A stretch of 33,247 nucleotides of DNA from an uncultured Spirochaetaceae bacterium (GTDB taxonomy: Bacteria; Spirochaetota; Spirochaetia; Sphaerochaetales; Sphaerochaetaceae). Where the stretch lies: positions 1-33,247 of the forward strand of contig CALXKS010000055.1 of NCBI GenBank assembly GCA_944389015.1, in the 5' to 3' direction. The position numbers and the translations under genes are program-made. The notes beneath the pieces were generated by a model. That model saw nothing but the letters and a program-made list of their open reading frames with translations. It had not been told where the DNA came from and ran no database searches. Of the stretch, positions 13,917 through 21,394 are shown one piece after another. How positions within the stretch are numbered: position 1 is the first letter of the stretch; every line of letters starts with the position of its first letter.

Positions 13917-15992
13917 TCAAACGTAGAAAAGAATCTCCGAATACGTAGGAACAGGCCAGAATGATTTATCGACGACAGTCTCAAGACAATCGCTGAGCTT
14001 CCTGGCTTCTTCCATCAAAGGAATGATTCTATCCGCAGCATGGAAAGCTGCATCCCTGGCTTCTTCAGGGCTTGCAGCAACGCACTCCTCCAGCGCATCT
14101 GCTTTAAGCAGAAGGGAATCGCAGAGAGCACTGACCTTTGCGCATAAGGCTTTATCGGAGACTGCTGCGACTCCTATGCTCTCCTTAACCTGCACAGATG
14201 AAGCCAATGTCGATGAGAAGCGCAGCGAAGCAGGAAGAATCTGCCGTCTCAGCATTTCGATCATTGTGACAGCTTCGATATGTATCGCCTTCTGGTACTC
14301 ATCAAGCGATATCTCCAGCCTCGATTCCATCTCTTCCTCTGTGTACACCTTATGTCTTCTGAAGAGCTCTGTATTCTTCACGTCACAGTAATGGACAAGA
14401 GCATCAGGTGTCCTCTTATAGTTCGAAAGTCCTCTCCTCTCAGCTTCCTTTTCCCACTCCTTGCTGTATCCATTTCCGTTGAAGAGAATCCTCCTGTGCT
14501 TCTCAAGCTCTCTTTTGATAAGGGCATTGAGGGAAGCATTGAAATCATCAGCACCCTCAAGCTCATCGCAGAAATCCTTCAGAGCATCGGCGACTGCTGT
14601 GTTCAGCATGACATTCGTACAGGCGATGTTGAATGAGGAGCCGGGCATACGGAACTCGAACTTGTTTCCCGTGAATGCGAATGGACTTGTCCTGTTCCTG
14701 TCGGAGTTGTCACGCGCAAGCTTCGGAAGAACGCTTGTCCCGATATCAAGACGGGATGAGGATGTCCTCCCTCTGAACGGTGTTCCATCGATGATCGAAT
14801 CGATCACAGCGCCGAGCTCATCTCCGACGAATATGGAGACAATCGCTGGAGGTGCTTCATTTGCACCGAGGCGATGATCGTTGCCTGCACTGGCAACGCT
14901 TATCCTAAGCAGATCCTGATACTCATCAACAGCCTTTATGACCGCAGTGAGGAAAAGCAGGAACTGCGCATTATCCTTCGGCGTCTTCCCGGGATCGAGG
15001 AGGTTCTCCCCCTCATCCGTGCTCAGTGCCCAGTTGTTATGCTTCCCGGATCCATTGATTCCTTCAAAAGGCTTCTCATGAAGAAGGCATGCAAAGCCAT
15101 GCTTCTCTGCGATCTTCCTCATCATCTCCATCGTAAGCTGATTGGCATCGGTAGCCTTGTTCGCATTGTCGAAAATCGGAGCCATCTCATGCTGGCATGG
15201 AGCAACCTCGTTGTGCTCTGTCTTGGATGTTATGCCGAGCTTCCAGAGCTCTTCATCAAGATCAGCCATGAAAGCCTTTACCCTTGGCCTGATGGAACCA
15301 AAGTAATGATCTTCCATTTCCTGACCTTTTGCAGCAGGTGCGCCTATGAGGGTGCGGCCTGTCAGCCTGAGATCAAGGCGCTTGGAATAATCGTTCTTAT
15401 CAATGAGGAAATACTCCTGCTCCGCACCTATGGTTGCATTGACCCTCCTCACATGCTTGCCAAAGAGCGAAAGGGCCCTTACAGCCTCTTTGCTTATCGC
15501 ATCCATGCTTCTGAGAAGAGGTGTCTTCTTATCAAGGATCTGTCCTGTATAGGAACAGAATGCCGTAGGGATGCACAGCGTGTCATCTTTGATGAAGGCA
15601 TAGCTTGTCGGATCCCATGCAGTATAACCGCGGGCTTCGAAAGTCGCCCTCAGACCACCCGATGGGAAACTGGAAGCATCAGGCTCCCCTTTTGTGAGCT
15701 CCTTGCCGGAGAAATCCATGATAACACAGCCATTCTTATCGACTGTAAGGAAGCTGTCATGCTTTTCTGCCGTTATACCGGTCATGGGCTGGAACCAGTG
15801 GGTAAAATGGGTTGCTCCCTTACCTATAGCCCATTCTTTCATTGCAGCTGCAACAATATCAGCAACATCCTCATCAAGAGCCTTGCCTTCAACTATTGTA
15901 TTCTGCAACGATTGATATACCTTTTTCGGTAGCATTTCTCTCATTACATAATCATTAAAGACCATGGAACCAAACATTTCAGGCACGTTCAT
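13917..15992 (-). CDS. glnN: Glutamine synthetase type III
   Basis: GSIII makes glutamine from glutamate, ammonia and ATP. The 691-residue product is far longer than GSI and starts with the type III hallmark MFGSMVFNDYVMREMLPKKV, with family blocks ATHFTHWFQPMTGITAEKHD, GAEQEYFLIDK, EVAPCQHEMAPIF, GINGSGKHNNWALSTDEGEN and GNDHRLGANEAPPAI. The start has a GGAGGGG ribosome site. It is the last gene of the operon glnA - ANTAR regulator - glnN, so two different glutamine synthetases share one attenuated promoter. GSIII is known from Bacteroidetes, cyanobacteria, clostridia and spirochaetes. Confidence 0.97.
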   Translation of the reverse strand: MNVPEMFGSMVFNDYVMREMLPKKVYQSLQNTIVEGKALDEDVADIVAAAMKEWAIGKGATHFTHWFQPMTGITAEKHDSFLTVDKNGCVIMDFSGKELTKGEPDASSFPSGGLRATFEARGYTAWDPTSYAFIKDDTLCIPTAFCSYTGQILDKKTPLLRSMDAISKEAVRALSLFGKHVRRVNATIGAEQEYFLIDKNDYSKRLDLRLTGRTLIGAPAAKGQEMEDHYFGSIRPRVKAFMADLDEELWKLGITSKTEHNEVAPCQHEMAPIFDNANKATDANQLTMEMMRKIAEKHGFACLLHEKPFEGINGSGKHNNWALSTDEGENLLDPGKTPKDNAQFLLFLTAVIKAVDEYQDLLRISVASAGNDHRLGANEAPPAIVSIFVGDELGAVIDSIIDGTPFRGRTSSSRLDIGTSVLPKLARDNSDRNRTSPFAFTGNKFEFRMPGSSFNIACTNVMLNTAVADALKDFCDELEGADDFNASLNALIKRELEKHRRILFNGNGYSKEWEKEAERRGLSNYKRTPDALVHYCDVKNTELFRRHKVYTEEEMESRLEISLDEYQKAIHIEAVTMIEMLRRQILPASLRFSSTLASSVQVKESIGVAAVSDKALCAKVSALCDSLLLKADALEECVAASPEEARDAAFHAADRIIPLMEEARKLSDCLETVVDKSFWPVPTYSEILFYV

Positions 15993-16004
15993 AATACACC
16001 CCTC

Positions 16005-16556
16005 CTATGACAACTCTCTGACAATACCCATTGCGGCATCAGAAAGACTGATTCTGCAATTCATTGCTTTCTTCTCTATATAGCTATGAGCCTCTGCTTC
16101 GCTCATGCCTGACTTCCTTGCAAGAAGGCACTTCGCTTCTGTGAGAAGCTTCTCATTCCTCAGACGGGCAAGAAGCTTCCGGCTCTTCTCCTCTGCCTTC
16201 ACCACCTTCTCCCGGGCTACAAAGATCGCTCCGAGCACGGCCGTCACGCTATCCCTCGTGAATGCAGCAGTGTATACACCATATTTTGCCATCGCCCCTG
16301 CCATGTGCCAGGCAAGCTCAGAAGGAACTATGAGTACCGTATCGATCTCCTGGGAGGAGGAAAAGATGGAGATTGCCTTTGATGTGCCTTCTGGGAGCAT
16401 TCCGTCAACGATGACAAGAGACAGTGGGATATCGAGGATCTTCATCCTGGCTTCCCGTTCGCACTCAACCCTGATGAAAGCATATCCACCGGGAGAAAGC
16501 AGTCTTTTGATCTCATCGTATCTGGTACGTTCCGCGACCACAAGCACCGTTTCCAT
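16005..16556 (-). CDS. ANTAR-domain response regulator (NitR/AmiR-type antiterminator)
   Basis: The 183 residues have an N-terminal receiver-like domain (about 1-115), with VLVVAE at the first strand and a possible phospho-acceptor Asp in SLVIVDGMLPEG; the conserved receiver Lys is not obvious, so it may be a pseudo-receiver. A coiled linker (VAREKVVKAEEKSRKLLARL) leads to the ANTAR RNA-binding domain (about 130-180), EKLLTEAKCLLARKSGMSE, EAEAHSYIEKKAM and ISLSDAAMGIV. ANTAR proteins bind hairpins with A1/G4 hexaloops and prevent termination. In clostridia a similar protein, NitR, is encoded beside glnA. It starts eight bases after the glnA stop, so it is likely to control its own operon through the leader at 17872-17909. 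No partner histidine kinase is present here. Confidence 0.9.
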   Translation of the reverse strand: METVLVVAERTRYDEIKRLLSPGGYAFIRVECEREARMKILDIPLSLVIVDGMLPEGTSKAISIFSSSQEIDTVLIVPSELAWHMAGAMAKYGVYTAAFTRDSVTAVLGAIFVAREKVVKAEEKSRKLLARLRNEKLLTEAKCLLARKSGMSEAEAHSYIEKKAMNCRISLSDAAMGIVRELS

Positions 16557-16564
16557 ACAACACC

Positions 16565-17851
16565 CTATATCAATCGGAAGTACCGTCTGATCAGATAGCT
16601 GTGATCGCTGCCGCTTCTTTCATACTCCGCAGCTTCCGCTGCCCTGTCCTCCAGATATCCATCCACTATCCTCCCGGGAATCACACGTGAGACAAAGCTG
16701 CTTCCGGCAGCCTCCTCCACCGCCTCGGAAAGATTTTCAGGAAGCCTTTCCGGAAGCGGGGAAGAGAGCATGTCGCCTGTTGCTTCCGGTTCTGCTTCAA
16801 GCTTATCTGCAATGCCTTCGAAGCCCGCAGACAGAAGAAGGGAGATAAGGAGGTATGGATTGGCAGCAGGATCAGGGCTTCTGACTTCCATGCGGCAGTC
16901 ATGCCCTTCAGCGTACGGTATTCTGACAAGCGTCGATCTGTTCTGATGGCTCCAGGAGACAGTTGACGGCGCTTCAAACTGCCCCAAACGCTCATAAGAA
17001 GATGAAAGAGGATTGGCAAATGCTGTTATCTCCTTCATCCTCCTGAGTATCCCAGCCATGAAGGACATAGCTTTCGGATCCTCCTTCCCAAAGAGATTCT
17101 CATTGTTCTCATACAGGGAAAGGTTGATATGAAGTCCGTTCCCGCTCTCACCTTCAAGCGGTTTGGGAAGGAAAGAGGCAAATAACCCATGCTGCTGGGC
17201 TATAGCTTTCACGGCAGTCTTGAATGTCATGAGGTCATCTGCTGCCTTCAGCGGAGATGAACAGCGGAAATCTATCTCATTCTGTCCCGGACCATGCTCA
17301 TGATGGCTCCGCTCAGGCTTCAGGCCCATGTTCTCCAGCGCAAAACAGATTTCACGGCGGACATTCTCGCCTCTGTCCAGAGGAGCCATGTCAAAGTACC
17401 CGGCCTCATCGAACGGAATAAGCGCGGGGAAGCCCTTCTCATCGGTCTCGAAAAGGTAGAACTCGCATTCAGGCCCGACAAGAAATGAATATCCTTCACG
17501 GGCGCTTTTCCTCTCTATCTCAGAAAGCAGGTATCTGCCATCTCCCTCAAACGGTCTTCTGTCTGGATATGTGATATAGCAATAGAATCTTGCGACTCCC
17601 CTGTCTGAAGGTCTCCATGGAAGAATCGAGAATGTATCGAGATCAGGGAACAGGAGCAGGTCTGACTCATTTATGTTGAGAAAGCCTTTTATTGCGGAAG
17701 CATCGAATGAAACACCATGTTCTACCGCATGCTCAAGCTCATCTGCCATTATAGCGATGTTCTTCTGCCTGCCTGAGATATCGCAGAAGGCAAGCCTTAT
17801 GAACTTGATCTCATATTCCGCCAGCAGTTCCCTGATATCCTCAATATCCAT
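16565..17851 (-). CDS. glnA: Glutamine synthetase type I
   Basis: A 428-residue GSI. The beta-grasp domain (MDIEDIRELLAEYEIKFIRL to GVSFDASAIKGFLNI) precedes the catalytic domain with GPECEFYLF, HHEHGPGQNEIDFR, GNGLHINLSL, NRSTLVRIPY and the glutamate-binding RMEVRSPDPAANPYL. It lacks the roughly 25-residue insertion and the adenylylated Tyr motif of GSI-beta, so regulation is more likely by feedback or by expression. The ATG at 17851 has a GGAGG ribosome site directly after the leader terminator. First gene of the operon with the ANTAR regulator and glnN. Confidence 0.96.
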   Translation of the reverse strand: MDIEDIRELLAEYEIKFIRLAFCDISGRQKNIAIMADELEHAVEHGVSFDASAIKGFLNINESDLLLFPDLDTFSILPWRPSDRGVARFYCYITYPDRRPFEGDGRYLLSEIERKSAREGYSFLVGPECEFYLFETDEKGFPALIPFDEAGYFDMAPLDRGENVRREICFALENMGLKPERSHHEHGPGQNEIDFRCSSPLKAADDLMTFKTAVKAIAQQHGLFASFLPKPLEGESGNGLHINLSLYENNENLFGKEDPKAMSFMAGILRRMKEITAFANPLSSSYERLGQFEAPSTVSWSHQNRSTLVRIPYAEGHDCRMEVRSPDPAANPYLLISLLLSAGFEGIADKLEAEPEATGDMLSSPLPERLPENLSEAVEEAAGSSFVSRVIPGRIVDGYLEDRAAEAAEYERSGSDHSYLIRRYFRLI

Positions 17852-17871
17852 AAAATTCCTCCATAAACGGA

Positions 17872-17909
17872 AAAAGCGCTACAGATCCTACTCTGCAGCG
17901 CCTTTGCTG
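17872..17909 (-). promoter_or_regulatory. glnA leader attenuator with candidate ANTAR hairpin
   Basis: On the minus strand a 10-bp GC-rich stem (GCGCTGCAGA / TCTGTAGCGC, hexaloop GTAGGA), extended by A-U and G-U pairs, is followed by CTTTTT, so it is an intrinsic terminator 20 bases before the glnA start. Overlapping its 5' arm is a rival hairpin, CAGC - AAAGGC - GCTG (17896-17909), whose hexaloop has A at position 1 and G at position 4 as ANTAR proteins require. Forming it destroys the base of the terminator. The terminator's own loop has G, not A, at position 1, so a second perfect ANTAR loop is not seen. Confidence 0.65.
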
Positions 17910-17920
17910 TTCATGGCTGA

Positions 17921-17950
17921 ATATTAGGAAAACTCAGGTGCATCAGTCAA
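17921..17950 (-). promoter_or_regulatory. glnA: glnA promoter
   Basis: Minus-strand TTGACT (17945-17950) and TAATAT (17921-17926) are separated by 18 bases. Transcription should start at the A seven bases downstream of the -10 box, five bases before the candidate ANTAR hairpin. Confidence 0.72.
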
Positions 17951-17967
17951 GTGGTTTCATGCATCAG
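17939..17967. repeat. Direct repeat TGCATCAG, 21 bases apart
   Basis: TGCATCAG occurs at 17939-17946 and 17960-17967, two helical turns apart, overlapping the -35 box of glnA and lying between the divergent glnA and glt promoters. It is a possible site for a DNA-binding regulator. Confidence 0.35.
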
Positions 17968-18003
17968 ATCGCATTTTTATTCGCATTATATTCATTCAGG
18001 CAA

Positions 18004-18033
18004 TTGACAAGCATTATTCATCTGTCGTAAAAG
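18004..18033 (+). promoter_or_regulatory. Promoter of the glutamate synthase operon
   Basis: TTGACA (18004-18009), a perfect -35 box, is followed after 18 bases by TAAAAG (18028-18033), a weak -10 box. The 18-base spacing equals that of the glnA and pyrG promoters. The predicted start is the A at about 18040. Confidence 0.6.
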
Positions 18034-18041
18034 TACCCCAG

Positions 18042-18086
18042 AGAACAAGGACGTTCTAAGAGAGATCTTAGTGCGTCCTTTTTTTT
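18042..18086 (+). promoter_or_regulatory. Dual ANTAR-type hairpin overlapping a terminator, glt operon leader
   Basis: Two adjacent hairpins have A1xxG4xx hexaloops: AGAAC - AAGGAC - GTTCT (18042-18057) and CTAAG - AGAGAT - CTTAG (18056-18071). The alternative fold is a long terminator in which 18047-18060 pairs with 18067-18080 (12 Watson-Crick pairs, one G-U, one mismatch), followed by eight T (18079-18086). The terminator uses bases that form the loop and 3' arm of hairpin 1, so the two folds exclude each other. A GGAGG ribosome site and ATG follow. This is the arrangement expected for ANTAR antitermination. Confidence 0.78.
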
Positions 18087-18104
18087 ATTTCCGGAGGTGA
18101 CGGA

Positions 18105-19199
18105 ATGAGAAAAGAAGGCGAAGTGAGAATCAGCTCGGGATGCGCAATAAGCGGGATTTTCTGCCGCGATGGAAAGCGCATCACAGGAGAAGCGATAAAG
18201 AAAAGCATCGCTGTGATGCATAACAGATCGAACGGGCTAGGAGGAGGATTCGCTGCTTACGGCATTTATCCACAATACAAGGACTATTTCGCGCTGCACA
18301 TCTTCTATGACTCCCAGACTTCCAGGGAGGAATCGGAGAGATTCCTCGCTAAGCGCTTCGATATAATAAACCTCTCGAAGATCCCGGTAAGGCAGACTCC
18401 GATGATATCCGATGCGCCTCTGATCTGGCGCTATTTCATCACGCCGCTTCCCCACCTTCTGCAGGACAGCCAGCTTGATGAGGATGAGTACACTTCAAGA
18501 GCCACGATCATGATAAATGATTCAATAGATGGTGCGTATGTCGTTTCCTGCGGCAAGGATATGGGAGTATTCAAAGCCGTCGGATACCCTGAGGACGTCG
18601 CTGATTTCTATCGGATCGAGGAGTATGAAGGCTATTCCTGGACAGCACATGGCCGCTATCCGACAAATACACCAGGATGGTGGGCGGGATCCCATCCGTT
18701 CTCACTGCTCGACCTAACTGTTGTGCACAACGGAGAGATCTCATCATATGATGCGAACAGAAGAGCTGTTGAGATGTACGGCTACTCATGCAATCTGCTG
18801 ACCGACACCGAGGTCATCACCTACATACTGGACTATCTGACAAGGAAACAGGGATTGACGTTGAAGGAAAGCTCCGAGGTTATAGCTGCTCCATTCTGGA
18901 CGACGATCGCAATCAAAGACGAGGAAGAAAGGATACGGCTGTCATACCTCCGCAAGATGTTCTCTTCATTCCTGATCACAGGACCATTCTCCATACTTGT
19001 CGGGTTCAGAGGCGGAATGATGGCGCTGAATGACCGTCTCAAGCTCAGGAGCCTTGTAGCTGCAGAAAAGGGCAACGTTGTTTACTTCAGCTCTGAAGAA
19101 GCTGCCATAAGAGTCATAGAGGATAACCCTGACAGGATCTGGGCTCCACGAGGGGGAGAGGCCGTGATCGCAACACTCAATGGGGAGGCTGGATTATGA
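18105..19199 (+). CDS. Glutamate synthase glutaminase-type subunit (class II glutamine amidotransferase)
   Basis: The 364-residue protein is the stand-alone GATase-II domain of a split glutamate synthase. It releases ammonia from glutamine. Class II enzymes use an N-terminal Cys; here Cys13 in ISSGCAISGIF implies removal of a 12-residue propeptide. Further motifs are WTAHGRYPTNTPGWWAGSH, VVHNGEISSYDANRRAVEMY and LTDTEVITYI. The start has a GGAGG ribosome site after the leader terminator. It overlaps the next gene by four bases (ATGA). The archaeal/Thermotoga-type split GltB is the closest parallel. Confidence 0.88.
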   Translation: MRKEGEVRISSGCAISGIFCRDGKRITGEAIKKSIAVMHNRSNGLGGGFAAYGIYPQYKDYFALHIFYDSQTSREESERFLAKRFDIINLSKIPVRQTPMISDAPLIWRYFITPLPHLLQDSQLDEDEYTSRATIMINDSIDGAYVVSCGKDMGVFKAVGYPEDVADFYRIEEYEGYSWTAHGRYPTNTPGWWAGSHPFSLLDLTVVHNGEISSYDANRRAVEMYGYSCNLLTDTEVITYILDYLTRKQGLTLKESSEVIAAPFWTTIAIKDEEERIRLSYLRKMFSSFLITGPFSILVGFRGGMMALNDRLKLRSLVAAEKGNVVYFSSEEAAIRVIEDNPDRIWAPRGGEAVIATLNGEAGL

Positions 19200-20677
19200 G
19201 GTACAGAATCAGGAAGGACGACAGCTGCATTTCATGTCTCAGATGCGTACGTGAGTGCTCATTCGGAGCAATAACCGCAGAAAGCGGCAAAGCGCTTGCA
19301 TTCCATCATGATAAGTGCACGGACTGCCAGCGATGCGTATCATTCTGCCCGGCAGGAGCGATATATATCACTGAAGATGAGAACAGGTTCAGGAAGAATG
19401 CTGTCTTTTCCGATGATGAGATAAAGGAGATCCTCCTGCAGGCAGAGACAGGAGGCGTCCTGCTTTCCTCGATGGGGGCATCAGGAAAGAATGTCCCGAT
19501 ATACTTCGACAAGATGCTTCTCAATGCAAGCCAGGTCACGAACCCATCGATTGATCCTCTCCGGGAACCAATGGAGACTGCGGTCTTTCTTGGCAGGAGA
19601 CCTGAGAAGGCAGAACGTGACATCAGCGGAAGGATCATAGATAACCTTCCACCTCACCTTGAGCTCAGGACTCCTGTGATGTTCTCTGCGATGAGCTATG
19701 GCGCGATAAGCCTGAATGTGCATAAGGCCCTTGCCGCTGCTGCAGAAAAGCTGGGGACTTACTGGAATACAGGAGAAGGAGGACTTCATGAAAGTCTCTA
19801 TCCTTATAAGAAGAATACTATCGTGCAGGTAGCTTCCGGGCGCTTCGGAGTGCATGAGACCTATCTCAACACTGCGGCTGCTATCGAGATAAAGATAGGA
19901 CAGGGAGCAAAGCCGGGGATCGGAGGGCACCTGACTGGCAGGAAGATCATAGGAGATGTCTCGAAAACGAGAATGGTCCCTGAAGGATTGGATGCCATCA
20001 GCCCTGCACCACATCATGATATCTATTCCATCGAGGATCTTGCACAGCTTGTCATGTCAATAAAAGAGGTCACGGGGCATAGAAAGCCTGTGATTGTGAA
20101 GGTTGCTGCCGTGCACAACATCGCTCCTATCGCATCGGGTATTGCAAGAAGCGGTGCTGATATCATCTCAATCGATGGATACCGAGGCGGAACGGGGGCT
20201 GCACCAAAGCGTATCCGTGACAATGTCGGAATTCCGATAGAACTTGCCATAGCCTCGGTCGACCAGCGGCTGAGAGAAGAAAGGATAAGGGACAGAGTCA
20301 GTGTGATAGCCTCCGGAGGAATAAGGAATTCATCCGATGCAGTCAAGGCAATCGCGCTCGGAGCGGATGCTGTCTCAATCGGAACAGCGGCTCTATGCGC
20401 CCTCGGCTGCCACATATGCGCCTCCTGCCATACAGGCAGATGCGCGTGGGGGCTGGCCACACAGGATCCGGAGCTCACGAAAAGACTTGATACGGAGAAA
20501 GGTGCCGAAAGGCTTGTCAATCTTGTGAATGCATGGACCAGGGAAATCAAGGAGATCATGGGTGGAATGGGAATAAACAGCATTGAAGCGCTCAGAGGAA
20601 ACCGCATGGCGCTCTGCGGGATCGACCTGAATGCAAAGGAGCTGGAGATTCTGGGAATCAGATATGCAGGAGAATGA
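19196..20677 (+). CDS. gltB: Ferredoxin-fused glutamate synthase FMN-binding subunit
   Basis: The 493 residues begin with two [4Fe-4S] ferredoxin motifs (CISCLRCVRECSFGAI near 13, and CTDCQRCVSFCPAGAI near 41), then the GltB synthase barrel: FSAMSYGAISLNVHKALAAA, WNTGEGG, IKIGQGAKPGIGGHL, SIEDLAQLVMSIKE, DIISIDGYRGGTGAAPKRI, VIASGGIRNSSDAVKAIALG. CHICASCHTGRCAWGLATQ carries the cysteines of the [3Fe-4S] cluster. It transfers ammonia to 2-oxoglutarate. No GltD-type NADPH subunit is in the window, and the built-in ferredoxins suggest ferredoxin-driven reduction. Confidence 0.93.
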   Translation: MRYRIRKDDSCISCLRCVRECSFGAITAESGKALAFHHDKCTDCQRCVSFCPAGAIYITEDENRFRKNAVFSDDEIKEILLQAETGGVLLSSMGASGKNVPIYFDKMLLNASQVTNPSIDPLREPMETAVFLGRRPEKAERDISGRIIDNLPPHLELRTPVMFSAMSYGAISLNVHKALAAAAEKLGTYWNTGEGGLHESLYPYKKNTIVQVASGRFGVHETYLNTAAAIEIKIGQGAKPGIGGHLTGRKIIGDVSKTRMVPEGLDAISPAPHHDIYSIEDLAQLVMSIKEVTGHRKPVIVKVAAVHNIAPIASGIARSGADIISIDGYRGGTGAAPKRIRDNVGIPIELAIASVDQRLREERIRDRVSVIASGGIRNSSDAVKAIALGADAVSIGTAALCALGCHICASCHTGRCAWGLATQDPELTKRLDTEKGAERLVNLVNAWTREIKEIMGGMGINSIEALRGNRMALCGIDLNAKELEILGIRYAGE

Positions 20678-20678
20678 A

Positions 20679-21386
20679 ATGAGGATAATCGATAACGGAA
20701 ACGAAGAGATAAGAAGGCCTGAGGATGAGGAAATCACAGTAAAAAGATGCCTCGGGGAAAGATATGTGGGATGCGGTATGAAGAACGGAACCCTCCATGT
20801 TGAGGGGATTCCCGGGAACGCTCTTGCCTCATACCTTGACGGGGGGACTGTATACGTTGACGGCAATGCGCAGGATGCGGCTGCAGATACGATGAACGCA
20901 GGACTTCTTGCCATAAAGGGATCTGCTGGTGATGCCCTTGCTTATGGAATGAGGGGTGGACGTGTCTATGTGCTCGGCGATGCAGGATACAGAGCCGGAG
21001 TCCACATGAAAGCATATGAAGACAAGAAGAGCATCCTTGTCATAGGAGGAAGAGCAGGATCATTCCTCGGGGAATATCTTGCTGGAGGAATCATCATAGT
21101 GCTTGGACTCGGCAATGAGGGACGGGATATCACCGGATACTTCTGCGGCAACGGGATGTATGCGGGGACTATATACCTCAGGACGGAAAAACAACCGCTC
21201 AATCTCTCCGACAAGCTTATAAAACGCAATGTGGACGAGAATGAGAAAGAGAATATCCTCTGTCCGATAATCAAGGACTTTGCATCGGTGTTCTCCATCC
21301 CAGTGGAGCGCTGTCTTGAAGGTGGTTTCATCGCCATCGAGGCAGATAAATCAAAAACATACAGCCAGCTCTATGCTGCAGTCTGA
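20679..21386 (+). CDS. Glutamate synthase GXGXG-domain subunit
   Basis: The 235-residue product is the stand-alone C-terminal GltB domain, a right-handed beta-helix. Repeated Gly-containing turns are clear: SYLDGGTVYVDGNAQDAAAD, TMNAGLLAIKGSAGDALAYG, MRGGRVYVLGDAGYRAGVHM, and YLAGGIIIVLGLGNEGRDI. In GltB this domain holds the two active sites in contact. The ATG at 20679 is chosen over the one at 20664 because AGGAG lies eight bases upstream. It follows the FMN subunit by one base. Confidence 0.92.
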   Translation: MRIIDNGNEEIRRPEDEEITVKRCLGERYVGCGMKNGTLHVEGIPGNALASYLDGGTVYVDGNAQDAAADTMNAGLLAIKGSAGDALAYGMRGGRVYVLGDAGYRAGVHMKAYEDKKSILVIGGRAGSFLGEYLAGGIIIVLGLGNEGRDITGYFCGNGMYAGTIYLRTEKQPLNLSDKLIKRNVDENEKENILCPIIKDFASVFSIPVERCLEGGFIAIEADKSKTYSQLYAAV

Positions 21387-21394
21387 GGTATATC

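Noticed and set aside
14874..15932. Large plus-strand frame of 352 codons opposite glnN
   Set aside because: It is an antisense shadow of the well-supported glnN coding frame, with no ribosome site or domain.
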